Positions 1-8,396 of a stretch of DNA of 59,769 nt are shown in pieces (the first letter of the stretch is position 1; the number at the start of each line of letters is the position of its first letter). A model generated the notes under the pieces. The model was not told the origin of the DNA. It saw only the letters and a program-made list of their open reading frames with translations, and searched no databases. Source of the DNA: Akkermansia muciniphila. GTDB lineage: Bacteria > Verrucomicrobiota > Verrucomicrobiia > Verrucomicrobiales > V1-33. Both the position numbers and the translations under genes were made by a program. Where the stretch lies: assembly GCA_945900785.1 (NCBI GenBank), contig CAMDJM010000025.1, forward strand, positions 1 to 59,769. Direction: 5' to 3'.

Positions 1-339
1 GGACGCAGGGTCATTTTTAGAAGGCTGGTTTGTCCTTTGCCGCGCGACCACCGCGCCTCCGGGACAGCAACCAACCTTGTATTCAACCATGGCAGGGTTT
101 TGGCAGCCAGCAAGCAAATTGATATAAATTCACCAAAGCAGAATTAAAAAGAGCTGCTTTTCGATGGATCCGGAAGAATAAGTCAATGAATTTTATACGC
201 CGCTGCAGCGCTCCCAGCGCCCTCCAGGTGATGGGCTTGAGTGGCCGGAAAAAGCAGGCTTCTGCAAATGTCCTCAGGGCCATTTAAAATGATTGACTCC
301 GGTTCATGAATTTTACTAGCTTTGATCCAAAATTCATTT
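1..339. other. Intergenic region upstream of the first CotH/lamin-tail gene
   Basis: I see no convincing gene here. Open frames on both strands lack recognisable domains. The stretch around 115-160 is AT-rich compared with the rest of the window and could hold the promoter of the following gene, but I cannot point to a clear -35/-10 pair. Confidence 0.4.
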
Positions 340-1674
340 ATGCCCCCCACCTCCTGCTGCCGGCTTGCCGTCGCGGCACTGCTTGCCATGGCGCTGCCCA
401 CGTGGGCTGCCCCGGACAGCGTCGTCACTTTCAACGAGATCTTCTATCACCCGCCGGACCCCGTGCTCCTGGCGACCAGCGCTGCGCCGGAATGGATCGA
501 ACTGTATAACCAAATGTCCATCCGGGTGGATCTCGGCGGGTGGACCCTGCGTGGTGGGATCAGTTATACTTTTCCGGAAGGCACGGTCATGGAGCCGGGG
601 GCCTATCTCATCGTTTCCGCTATCGCAGGCAGCCCGCCTGGGGCATGGGGGCCATTCGCGGGGAAGCTGGACAACGCTGGTGAGGAAATCCGCCTGCACG
701 AACGCTGGGGCCGCCTGATGGATCGCATCAGCTATGGCGACTCCGGATCCTGGCCCAGCGCTCCGGACGGCACCGGGCCCAGCCTTGCCAAATCCAACCG
801 TGATGCCGGCAGTGAAGCCGCAACCTCCTGGACCAGCAGCGCCCAGACTGGCGGCACTCCGGGGGCAGAGAACTTTCCCGTTCTGCCCGAAACGCCGCCG
901 CGTCTTCTCTTCAGCAATGGTTCCTCCTGGAAATACGAAGCAACGGGCGTTGACCCAGGACCGGATTGGGCAAATCCCACCGGGTTTTCCGATGCCACCT
1001 GGACCAGCGCCCCTGCTCCCCTGGGCACCGCAGCGCCTCTGGCCCCACCGGTGCCGGTCACCCTGTTGCCGGGTGCCAAGCCCGCCTATTACTTCAGAAA
1101 ATCCTTCGCCTGGAGTGGGGCGGTGCCGAATGCCCGCCTCCTTCTGACAGGAATCCTGAAAGGCACTGTCGAGTGTTATTTCAACGGAAGTCCGGTCGCC
1201 AGCGTTACTTCCCCTACGGTGACGGGCCTGACGATTTCTCCGCCGGCTCTGCTTCCGGGGGCGAATCTCCTAGCCATCAAGCTGACGCCTGCTCCCGGTT
1301 TCCCCGATGTGGTGCTGGATCTGGCAGGGGCGATGCTGGATGGCCTGACCGCTGTCGCTCCGGCCCCGCCTCCGCCCTTGCCTGGCAGCATCGTCATCAA
1401 CGAAATTTCCTATCACGCCCGCCCGGTCTACGCCGATCCCCGCGCCAGCGTCCCATTCAGCGAAAACCCTGCCGAGTGGATCGAACTGCACAATCCTGGC
1501 CAGCAGGCCATGGATCTCAGCGGCTGGCGTTTCAGCGATGCCGCAGAGTATGTCTTTCCCGCCGCCACCAGCATGACGCCCGGGGGCTATCGGTTATTTC
1601 AAATAGCCAATTCAAGGGCACTCTGGCGAATGGAGGGGAACGCCTCCGCCTTCGCGATGCTGGCGATGCCCTGA
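340..1674 (+). CDS. Lamin-tail-domain secreted protein, 5' part of a frameshifted CotH/LTD gene
   Basis: This is the N-terminal part of a large exported protein. The ATG at 340 is preferred over an upstream TTG because it begins directly with a signal peptide (hydrophobic LAVAALLAMALPTWA, ending before PDS). A first lamin tail domain follows at about residues 27-140, with FNEIFYH near its start and WIELYN further in. A second begins near residue 355 with IVINEISYH. In this frame the second domain is cut off by the stop at 1674, and it plainly continues in the next frame from about 1594. Lamin tail domains in verrucomicrobial secreted proteins are usually adhesive or structural modules joined to CotH. 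I infer that this piece, the bridging segment and the 1930-4896 frame were one gene of about 1,500 codons. What is seen: an intact N-terminus and a broken second domain. Whether it is a pseudogene, a phase-off state or a sequencing error cannot be decided here. Confidence 0.7.
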   Translation: MPPTSCCRLAVAALLAMALPTWAAPDSVVTFNEIFYHPPDPVLLATSAAPEWIELYNQMSIRVDLGGWTLRGGISYTFPEGTVMEPGAYLIVSAIAGSPPGAWGPFAGKLDNAGEEIRLHERWGRLMDRISYGDSGSWPSAPDGTGPSLAKSNRDAGSEAATSWTSSAQTGGTPGAENFPVLPETPPRLLFSNGSSWKYEATGVDPGPDWANPTGFSDATWTSAPAPLGTAAPLAPPVPVTLLPGAKPAYYFRKSFAWSGAVPNARLLLTGILKGTVECYFNGSPVASVTSPTVTGLTISPPALLPGANLLAIKLTPAPGFPDVVLDLAGAMLDGLTAVAPAPPPPLPGSIVINEISYHARPVYADPRASVPFSENPAEWIELHNPGQQAMDLSGWRFSDAAEYVFPAATSMTPGGYRLFQIANSRALWRMEGNASAFAMLAMP

Positions 1675-2093
1675 TCGATGAGGTTTCCTATTTCGACAGT
1701 GGACGCTGGCCTGAAGCGGCGGATGGCGGCGGATCCACCTTGGAATTGATCGATCCCCGGGCCGATCGGCGCAGCCCGGAATCGTGGGCCGCCAGCGATG
1801 AAACCGCCCGCTCTTCCTGGCAAACGATCACCTACCGCGCCACCGGGGCTGAGCCTGCGGGAAGCAACAATCCCTCCCTCTGGCACGAGTTTCTGCTCGG
1901 CTTTCTTGATGACGGGGAAGCCCTCATAGATGATGTATCCGTCATTGAAGACCCTGACACCGCCCGGGTGCAGGTCATTCAAAATGGCAGCTTCGAAGCC
2001 GATACCATTGGCGGAGGGGCAAACAAATGGCGGCTCCTCGGCACTCACAAGCTCAGTCACGTCGCCGCGGATCCTGACGGCGCGGGCAAGGTG
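1594..2093 (+). other. Bridging coding segment of the frameshifted CotH/LTD gene (third frame)
   Basis: Codons starting at positions divisible by three continue the protein interrupted at about 1593: VISNSQFKGTLANGG, then the rest of a lamin tail domain (DEVSYFDSGRWPEAADGGG) and a linker reaching DPDGAGKV near 2092. The frame is entered where TATCGGTTATT would be in frame if it had one more G (TATCGGGTTATT). It is left where GTGGCTCC would be in frame with one G fewer (GTGCTCC). The two changes cancel, so the upstream and downstream frames are the same. Confidence 0.65.
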
Positions 2094-4896
2094 GCTCCAT
2101 CTCATTGCCACCGCTGCTGCCGAACACACTTACAATACCGCCTCCACGACCTTGGTTGGAAACCGGGTCATCAATGCAGCCAAAACTTACGAAATCTCCT
2201 TCCGTGCCAGGTGGCTCAGGGGCTCGCCCCAGCTCAACTCCCGCCTCTACCTCAACCGGGCAGCGCGCACCAGCATCCTCAGCCAGCCCACTCCAACGGG
2301 CACTCCCGGTGCCGCGAACTCCCGGCGCATTCCCAATGCCGGCCCATCCTGCGATGGACTCCGGCACAGCCCACTGGTCCCTGCCTCCGGTCAGGCGGTC
2401 CGGGTTTCCGTGTCTGCTATTGATCCCGATGACCCCGCCTCCGTCCAGCTCTTTTACAGCCTGAACCAGGGGGCATGGCAAAATACCTCCATGGGCGGTG
2501 ATGGCACGGGCGTCTTCTTCGGGGTCCTGCCCGCGCAAACCACAGGTGCACAGGTGCAATTTTACGTCCGGGCCACTGACAATACCGGGGCGGTCTCCCT
2601 CTTCCCGGCAGGAGGTCCAGCGTCCCGTGCGGTCTACAAGGTAGGCGATGGCGGCACCTCCACCCAGACGGTGCGCAATAAAATGCGGCTGCTCATGAAA
2701 CTCAATGATGCCAATGCGCTCCACGATCCTATCCATAGTGTCTCAAACTTCCGCTGGCCCTGCACCGTGATCTATAACGACCGGGAAGTTTGGTATGACG
2801 CCCAGGTCCGCCTGCGCTCCGCGCCCTTTGGCCGTCAGGGAAACCGGGCCGGATGGAATATCCAATTCGGCCCGGAACATCCCTTTCGTGGAATTCAAAC
2901 CAGCGTGGTGATCGACGGTGCCTTCAATATGCCCAAAGGAGACGGCACCGGTTGGCTGGAAAACAGCCTGGGCCCCAGCGTCAATGAAATGCTCTATCAG
3001 GTGATCGCCAACCGCGCCGGCAACATTCCAGCCACCTATGACGATGTGGTATACTTCCAAACGCCACGTGCTGCGGAAGGCAACCGGCGGGCCCAGTTGA
3101 AGATGACCCGCTTCAATCCCTCCTATCTTGAGGAAGCATGGGACCAGGGGGCCAATGGCACGCTCTACAAACAGGAACTCATTTACTACCCCAACTCCAC
3201 CGTAGATGGGAATCCCGCCAGTCTCAAAAACGCCTACAACTCCGTCCTTGATACTGAAATCCGGAACTTTGGCTCCGGCAAGGAAGGCTGGCGTTGGAAC
3301 TACCTCATCCAGACCAATCCCGCCCGCGATGATTTCTCCCGCCTCCAGGTCCTGGGTGCTGCTTTTGATGCCCCACCAGCCTCGCTCTACGCCGCCACGT
3401 CTGCGGTCATGGACATGGATAACTGGACGCGCGTCTTCGCCCTGACCAGCCTGACCGGCTTGGCGGATACCTATAATAACGGACTCGCGCACAACATCGA
3501 ACTCTACGTCCGGCCCGCCGATCAGAAGGTGCTCCTCTTCCCCTGGGATCAGGATCACGCTTTTTATTACGCGACGAATTCCAGTCTCTTTGGTGCCGGG
3601 AGCCACCGGCTGGGGAGCATCCTGAATCTGCCGCAAAACCGCCGCCTCTTCGCTGGGCACCTGAAGCAACTTTGCCAGACGGCCTTTAGCAATGCTTTCC
3701 TTGATCCGGTGATCAATCACCTCAGCTCCAGCACAGTGGCCGACAAAGCCAGCTACGCCACCAATCTCCGCAGCTGGGTCACCGCCCGCCGCGCCTATGT
3801 GCTGGCGCAGCTAACTTTACAGTTCCCTTTTACACCCTTTGCGGTCAGCACCGGCGGCGGGGTGGACTTTACCACCAGCCAGCCCAGCGCCACCATCACC
3901 GGCACCGGCTGGATCGATGTCCACCGGATCCTCATTTCCCGGAATAGGTCTCCCGCAGAGCCAGCGCCGCTGATATGGCTGAATGGCAGCACCTGGCAGC
4001 TCACCCTGCCCGTGACCGCTGGGGCAAACGCTTTTGTGCTAACGGCGATTGATCCCGGGGGCACGCCCACCGGCATGGATACCATCACGATCACCAATCA
4101 AGGCTCCTCGGAGCCCGCCGCCGCCACCAATCTCATCATCTCCGAAATTAACTATCACCCCGCCGGTATTGCTCCTGAGGAGTTTATCGAACTGCGCAAT
4201 ATCGGCACGCTCCCGATCGACCTCACTGGCGTTTCCTTCACGGAAGGCATCCAATTCAATTTCACGGGCAGTGCCGTCACCACCCTTGCCCCAGGCCAGA
4301 GCGTGCTCATCGTGGAAAACCTTGCGGCTTTCAATGCCCGCTATGGCATCGGCCTGCCGGTCGCGGGGGTGTTCGCGGCGGATAGCCGTCTGTCCAACAC
4401 CGGTGACCACCTGGTCCTCCGCGACCGGGCGGCCGCCATCATTGCTGAATTCAGTTATGACGACCACCTCCCCTGGCCTCCGGAAGCAGATGGTGGTGGT
4501 TTTTCCCTGACTCCAGTCAATCCCGGATCCCGCCCGGATCCCTCACTCCCTGTCAACTGGCGTCCCAGCCGTCTTCCTGGGGGCAGCCCGGGTGGAACGG
4601 ACGCGCTGGCTCCCAGTGACTACCCCAGCCTCATCGAATACGCCTTCACCGCCCTGCCTTCCCTAATTAGCGAAAACGGCCAGATCCTGCTGACGTGGGG
4701 GGAGCGACTCGGAGCCGATGGGGTGATACTCCGGGCGGAAAGCTCTCCCGATCTGAGCACCTGGACATCGTTGGGAGACACCCCACTTTACGAAATCACC
4801 TCTGTCCAAAGCACCAATGGCACCCGCACCTTGAGCGCCCGGCTTCCGGCATATAGCGATGGCAGGTTCTGGCGTTTCCGCATTTCAGGGCGTTGA
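1930..4896 (+). CDS. CotH-kinase-like and lamin-tail protein, 3' part of the frameshifted gene
   Basis: This is the C-terminal part of the large exported protein. True homology in this frame starts only near 2094 (LHLIATAAAEHTYN); the ATG at 1930 merely opens the frame. The order is a glycan-binding-like or beta-sandwich region, a possible Ig-like segment (VRVSVSAIDPDDPASVQLFY), a CotH-like region at about 2680-3830 with the signature FPWDQDHAF, then a third lamin tail domain at about 4120-4500 (IISEINYHPAG, EFIELRNIG) and a short C-terminal domain. CotH proteins are atypical kinases in Bacillus spore coats; in Verrucomicrobiota the family occurs in large secreted proteins of unknown substrate. 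A second, intact member starts at 56617 in this window and has the same module types. This fragment lacks its own signal peptide, so it would be exported only as part of the full-length product. Confidence 0.7.
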   Translation: MMYPSLKTLTPPGCRSFKMAASKPIPLAEGQTNGGSSALTSSVTSPRILTARARWLHLIATAAAEHTYNTASTTLVGNRVINAAKTYEISFRARWLRGSPQLNSRLYLNRAARTSILSQPTPTGTPGAANSRRIPNAGPSCDGLRHSPLVPASGQAVRVSVSAIDPDDPASVQLFYSLNQGAWQNTSMGGDGTGVFFGVLPAQTTGAQVQFYVRATDNTGAVSLFPAGGPASRAVYKVGDGGTSTQTVRNKMRLLMKLNDANALHDPIHSVSNFRWPCTVIYNDREVWYDAQVRLRSAPFGRQGNRAGWNIQFGPEHPFRGIQTSVVIDGAFNMPKGDGTGWLENSLGPSVNEMLYQVIANRAGNIPATYDDVVYFQTPRAAEGNRRAQLKMTRFNPSYLEEAWDQGANGTLYKQELIYYPNSTVDGNPASLKNAYNSVLDTEIRNFGSGKEGWRWNYLIQTNPARDDFSRLQVLGAAFDAPPASLYAATSAVMDMDNWTRVFALTSLTGLADTYNNGLAHNIELYVRPADQKVLLFPWDQDHAFYYATNSSLFGAGSHRLGSILNLPQNRRLFAGHLKQLCQTAFSNAFLDPVINHLSSSTVADKASYATNLRSWVTARRAYVLAQLTLQFPFTPFAVSTGGGVDFTTSQPSATITGTGWIDVHRILISRNRSPAEPAPLIWLNGSTWQLTLPVTAGANAFVLTAIDPGGTPTGMDTITITNQGSSEPAAATNLIISEINYHPAGIAPEEFIELRNIGTLPIDLTGVSFTEGIQFNFTGSAVTTLAPGQSVLIVENLAAFNARYGIGLPVAGVFAADSRLSNTGDHLVLRDRAAAIIAEFSYDDHLPWPPEADGGGFSLTPVNPGSRPDPSLPVNWRPSRLPGGSPGGTDALAPSDYPSLIEYAFTALPSLISENGQILLTWGERLGADGVILRAESSPDLSTWTSLGDTPLYEITSVQSTNGTRTLSARLPAYSDGRFWRFRISGR

Positions 4897-4949
4897 CAGA
4901 ATCCGTGGAAACCATCCAAGCGATCCATGGCTTGTAAAATCCGACGTTC

Positions 4950-5453
4950 ATGAATGCACCACAAATCCTATCCGCCCGGGTGGTTCCGGGGCATCAGGTG
5001 GCCTCCGGTCAAAATGGCGATCCGCGTTTTCCGGGAGGCACTCTGAAAATGCAGGCTTCTTTCTTTCGGGAGGCTGGGCTGGACCTCTCATGCTACTTTG
5101 GAGGCACCATCAATGTGAGGATTGCCCCATGCACCTATCAGGTGGTCAGGGCACCCCTCACTCTGTGGCAGGTGAAGTGGCACCCGGTGGAGCCTGCGGA
5201 GGATTTTTCCTTCTTTGATGTCCGCGTGCGCCAGCCGGAGGGGGGAGCCCCGGTGGACGGAAAAATCTACTATCCGCACCCCGATACCAAACCGGATCAT
5301 TTCCAGTCTCCGGATGTGCTCGAACTCCTGCTCCCCTACCTGAAGGGGATTGCTGCAGGATCGGAACTCATCCTGGAAATGGATCCTGCACAGATTTTAG
5401 TCAGCTGCGATGCCCGGCTTGGCGGGCCGCTGGGGTCTCCACCGGAGGAGTGA
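4950..5453 (+). CDS. Conserved hypothetical protein
   Basis: This encodes 167 residues with no signal peptide or membrane segment, starting at ATG 4950, 53 bases after the CotH gene. The N-terminal half (RVVPGHQVASGQ, then FPGGTLKMQ, then YFGGTINVRIAP) has the two spaced GT-(L/I) turns seen in the beta-barrel of archaeal CTP-dependent riboflavin kinases (DUF120-like). The resemblance is short and I would not assign that activity. The C-terminal half is acidic and leucine-rich. It lies on the same strand as the Gfo/Idh/MocA oxidoreductase, with about 90 bases between them. I do not recognise the family with certainty. Confidence 0.6.
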   Translation: MNAPQILSARVVPGHQVASGQNGDPRFPGGTLKMQASFFREAGLDLSCYFGGTINVRIAPCTYQVVRAPLTLWQVKWHPVEPAEDFSFFDVRVRQPEGGAPVDGKIYYPHPDTKPDHFQSPDVLELLLPYLKGIAAGSELILEMDPAQILVSCDARLGGPLGSPPEE

Positions 5454-5541
5454 AAAGTCCCGTGAGGCAATGCGTATGGGACAGGGCATTCCCGCGGCAA
5501 TGGTGTCCTGGGATCGAATGCCATCCCTGTCTGTTTCCATT

Positions 5542-6924
5542 ATGAAAACCAACCCTTCCAATTCACCCGATCGCCGCCAGTTTTTGAAAACAGGAGCGGC
5601 TGCCGGGGCTCTGATGATGCTCCCGGCCAGGGCCCTGCAGGTTCAGGCTGCGGCGCCAGCCCGTCAGTTGAAGGTGGCATTTGCCGGCATGGGCGGGCAA
5701 ATCCAGGGACATGTCAGCGGCATTCTGCAGCTGGGCCATCAGGTGGTGGCTATGTGTGATGTGGACAGTGCACAAATTGCCAAAACGAAAGCCAGGCACG
5801 GGGAAGCCGTTGCCAAGGCGGCGGTTTACAAGGATTACCGGTTGATGCTGGAAAAGGAGCCTTCGATTGAGGCGGTGGTAATTGCCACTCCGGATCATTG
5901 GCATGCTCCCATCTGCCGGGCGGCCATGGAGGCGGGAAAACATGTTTACTGTGAAAAGCCCTTAACCCATACTATATACGAGGCGCGGCAGCTCAGGGAG
6001 TTGTGCCGGGCATCCAAAGTGGTCACGCAAATGGGTAACCAGGGCAGCGCTTCGGATAACTTGCGCCGCAGCATGGAGCTGATCGCAGCGGGATTTTTCG
6101 GGGAGATCCGCGAAGTGCATGCCTGGCATCCCGTGCACGGCTGGCCGAGCGGGGTGGACCGGCCTTTGGATAGTGATCCGGTTCCGGAAGGGCTGGATTG
6201 GGATTTCTGGCTGGGCACCTCGCCCGCGCGTCCTTACAAAACGAAAATCTACCATCCGAACGACTGGCGGGGCTGGTATGATTTTGGGAATGGCTCGCTG
6301 GGCGACTTCTGCTGCCATTCCTTCAACCTACCCCTGAGGGCATTGAAGCTGGATTATCCTGACAAAATAGAAATAGAAGGCACCGGACTGGGCAAGGAAA
6401 GCTTTGCGGAATCCTGCAGCGTGAAACTGCATTTTCCGGCACGGGAAGGGCGGGGGCCGGTGGTCTTGAATTGGCACACGGGTGGCAAGCTTCCGCCTGA
6501 GTCCGCGACGGAATGGCTGCGGGGACCCGGTGGCAAGCTGCCGGGCAATGGCTGCCTGCTGATCGGTGACAAGGGCCAGTTGCAGTGCGGGCTCTGGAAT
6601 TCTGACTGTAACATCCGGATGAAGGACGATCCACGCTTCATCTGGGCGGGCAATCATCCTGCGGCCAAGTTGATTCCTCAATCCATCCCCCGGGTCAAAG
6701 GGCAGCTCCAGGAATGGGTGGATGCTTGTCTGGGAGGTCCCAGGGTATTCTCGGATTTTGATTTTGGGGGTCACCTGACTGAAATCGGTCTGGCTGGTAT
6801 TGTGGCGCTGCGGCTTCAGAAAAATATCCCGTGGGACGGACCCGGGATGAAGGTGCCAGGCATGCCGGAAGCGGATGCCCTGATCAAACGAGGGGACCGG
6901 ACGGCCTATCTGCCGGGCCACTGA
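5542..6924 (+). CDS. Tat-exported Gfo/Idh/MocA family oxidoreductase
   Basis: A 460-residue NAD(P)-dependent oxidoreductase of the Gfo/Idh/MocA family, acting on sugars or sugar-like substrates, probably in the periplasm. The ATG at 5542 is chosen over an upstream ATG in frame because it is followed by a twin-arginine signal (SPDRRQFLKTGAAAGALMML). The Rossmann nucleotide-binding part is residues ~35-170, with AFAGMGGQIQGH as the glycine-rich loop and the family motif CEKPLTH near residue 138. The C-terminal substrate domain contains GDFCCHSFNLP. Verrucomicrobia and Planctomycetes carry many such exported paralogs, commonly near sulfatases and glycoside-degrading genes. It is convergent with the DUF1501 gene at 6948-8390. 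The exact substrate cannot be read from the sequence. Confidence 0.9.
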   Translation: MKTNPSNSPDRRQFLKTGAAAGALMMLPARALQVQAAAPARQLKVAFAGMGGQIQGHVSGILQLGHQVVAMCDVDSAQIAKTKARHGEAVAKAAVYKDYRLMLEKEPSIEAVVIATPDHWHAPICRAAMEAGKHVYCEKPLTHTIYEARQLRELCRASKVVTQMGNQGSASDNLRRSMELIAAGFFGEIREVHAWHPVHGWPSGVDRPLDSDPVPEGLDWDFWLGTSPARPYKTKIYHPNDWRGWYDFGNGSLGDFCCHSFNLPLRALKLDYPDKIEIEGTGLGKESFAESCSVKLHFPAREGRGPVVLNWHTGGKLPPESATEWLRGPGGKLPGNGCLLIGDKGQLQCGLWNSDCNIRMKDDPRFIWAGNHPAAKLIPQSIPRVKGQLQEWVDACLGGPRVFSDFDFGGHLTEIGLAGIVALRLQKNIPWDGPGMKVPGMPEADALIKRGDRTAYLPGH

Positions 6925-6947
6925 AAGGTGCCCATGGTGGAATCGGA

Positions 6948-8390
6948 TTATGCAAGGAGTGGTTTCACCACGTGGCCGGCTATGTCCGTCAGGCGGAAGT
7001 AGCGCCCCTGGGTTTTGTAGACGAGTTTTTCGTGATCAATGCCCATGAGGTGCAGCATGGTGGCGTGGAGATCGTGGACGTGGACTCCATCATTGAGAAT
7101 GTTATATCCGTAGTCATCCGTCAGTCCGTGGGTGTAGCCGGGACGCGTGCCGCCGCCAGCCATCCAGAGACTGAAGCAGCGGGGATGGTGGTCGCGCCCA
7201 TAGTTGTTGCCTGACATTTTTCCCTGACAATAGGCCGTGCGGCCGAATTCGCCGCCCCAGACGACGAGGGTGTCCTCAAGGAGACCACGGCGTTTCAGGT
7301 CGATGACGAGGGCAGCGGAGGCCTGGTCAGTTTGCAGGCATTGTTTGGTGATGCCGCCAACGACGTCGCCGTGCTGGTCCCAGCCCTGGTGGAACAGTTG
7401 GACGAAGCGGACATCGCGCTCAATGAGGCGGCGGGCGAGGATGCAATTGGCGGCGTAGCTGCCGGGGGTGCGGCTGTCCGGGCCGTAGAGGGCGAAGGTT
7501 TCATCGGACTCGCCGGAGAGGTCGGTGGCGTCCGGCACGCTGGATTGCATGCGGAAGGCCATTTCGGCCTGGGCGATGCGGGCGTCGATTTCGGGGTCGA
7601 GCTGTTGTCCGGCCTGCCAGGCATTCAGCTTGCCCAGGGTGTCCAGCATGCTGCGGCGGACGTGGGGACTAACGCCTTCCGGATTGGTCAGATAGAGCAC
7701 GGGTTCCTTGCCGGCGCGGAACTGGACGCCCTGGTGCTCGCTGGGGAGAAATCCAGCTCCCCAGAGGCGGGAATAGAGTGGCTGGTCACGGGAGGCGTTT
7801 TTGGAAACGAGGACGATGAAGGCGGGGAGGTTATCGTTGAGGCTGCCAAGGCCGTATGAGGCCCAGGCGCCCATGCTGGGCCGGCCGGGGATTTGATTGC
7901 CGCAGCAGAAGAAGGTGATAGCAGGATCGTGGTTGATCGCCTCGGTGTGCATGGTGCGGATGAGGCTCAGCTCATCGGCGATTTTTTGGGTGAAGGGCAG
8001 GGTGTCGCTGATTTCCATGCCACAGTGGCCGCTGCGGGTGAAGTTGATGAAGGAGCCGGCCATGGGCAGGCTGCTCTGATTCCCGCTCATGGTGGAAAGA
8101 CGCTGATTCCCAATGACTTCCCGGGGCAGTGGCTGGCCGTGGCCGGCGCGGAGGAGTGGTTTGTTATCGAACAGTTCAAGATGCGATGGGCCGCCGGATT
8201 GGAAGAGGTAGATGACGCGTTTGGCTTTTGGCGCGAGGTGGGGGGCACCCAGGGTGCCGGGGTTGGCGGCCGCGCTGGCGTTGGAACCCAGCAGGCGGGT
8301 GAGAGCCATGCTGCCAAGACCGAGGCTGGCTTTGCTCAGGAAATGCCGTCGGGTGGGGCGGAGGAGATCGTCGTAGGTGGGCAGGTTCAT
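6948..8390 (-). CDS. DUF1501 domain-containing protein with Tat signal
   Basis: A 480-residue member of DUF1501, a family related to the alkaline phosphatase/sulfatase fold and very common in Planctomycetes and Verrucomicrobia. The N-terminus carries a twin-arginine signal (TRRHFLSKASLG) followed by a hydrophobic stretch. Family landmarks visible are FQSGGPSHLELFDNKP, GGEFGRTAYCQG and the histidine-rich GRDHHPRCFSLWMAGGG, and it ends in the usual DLHATMLHLMGIDHEKL...R(L/F)TD region. It starts six bases after the stop of the upstream PSD1 gene (8397-11540), so the two are almost certainly one transcriptional unit. This pairing is typical and points to joint work in the periplasm, probably polymer breakdown, but the biochemical role of DUF1501 is not established. 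Confidence 0.9.
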   Translation of the reverse strand: MNLPTYDDLLRPTRRHFLSKASLGLGSMALTRLLGSNASAAANPGTLGAPHLAPKAKRVIYLFQSGGPSHLELFDNKPLLRAGHGQPLPREVIGNQRLSTMSGNQSSLPMAGSFINFTRSGHCGMEISDTLPFTQKIADELSLIRTMHTEAINHDPAITFFCCGNQIPGRPSMGAWASYGLGSLNDNLPAFIVLVSKNASRDQPLYSRLWGAGFLPSEHQGVQFRAGKEPVLYLTNPEGVSPHVRRSMLDTLGKLNAWQAGQQLDPEIDARIAQAEMAFRMQSSVPDATDLSGESDETFALYGPDSRTPGSYAANCILARRLIERDVRFVQLFHQGWDQHGDVVGGITKQCLQTDQASAALVIDLKRRGLLEDTLVVWGGEFGRTAYCQGKMSGNNYGRDHHPRCFSLWMAGGGTRPGYTHGLTDDYGYNILNDGVHVHDLHATMLHLMGIDHEKLVYKTQGRYFRLTDIAGHVVKPLLA

Positions 8391-8396
8391 GGCGGG

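Noticed and set aside
966..1590. Start of the frame at 966 as an independent gene
   Set aside because: Only its part after about 1594 resembles protein; before that the lamin tail frame is real, so it is a piece of a frameshifted gene.
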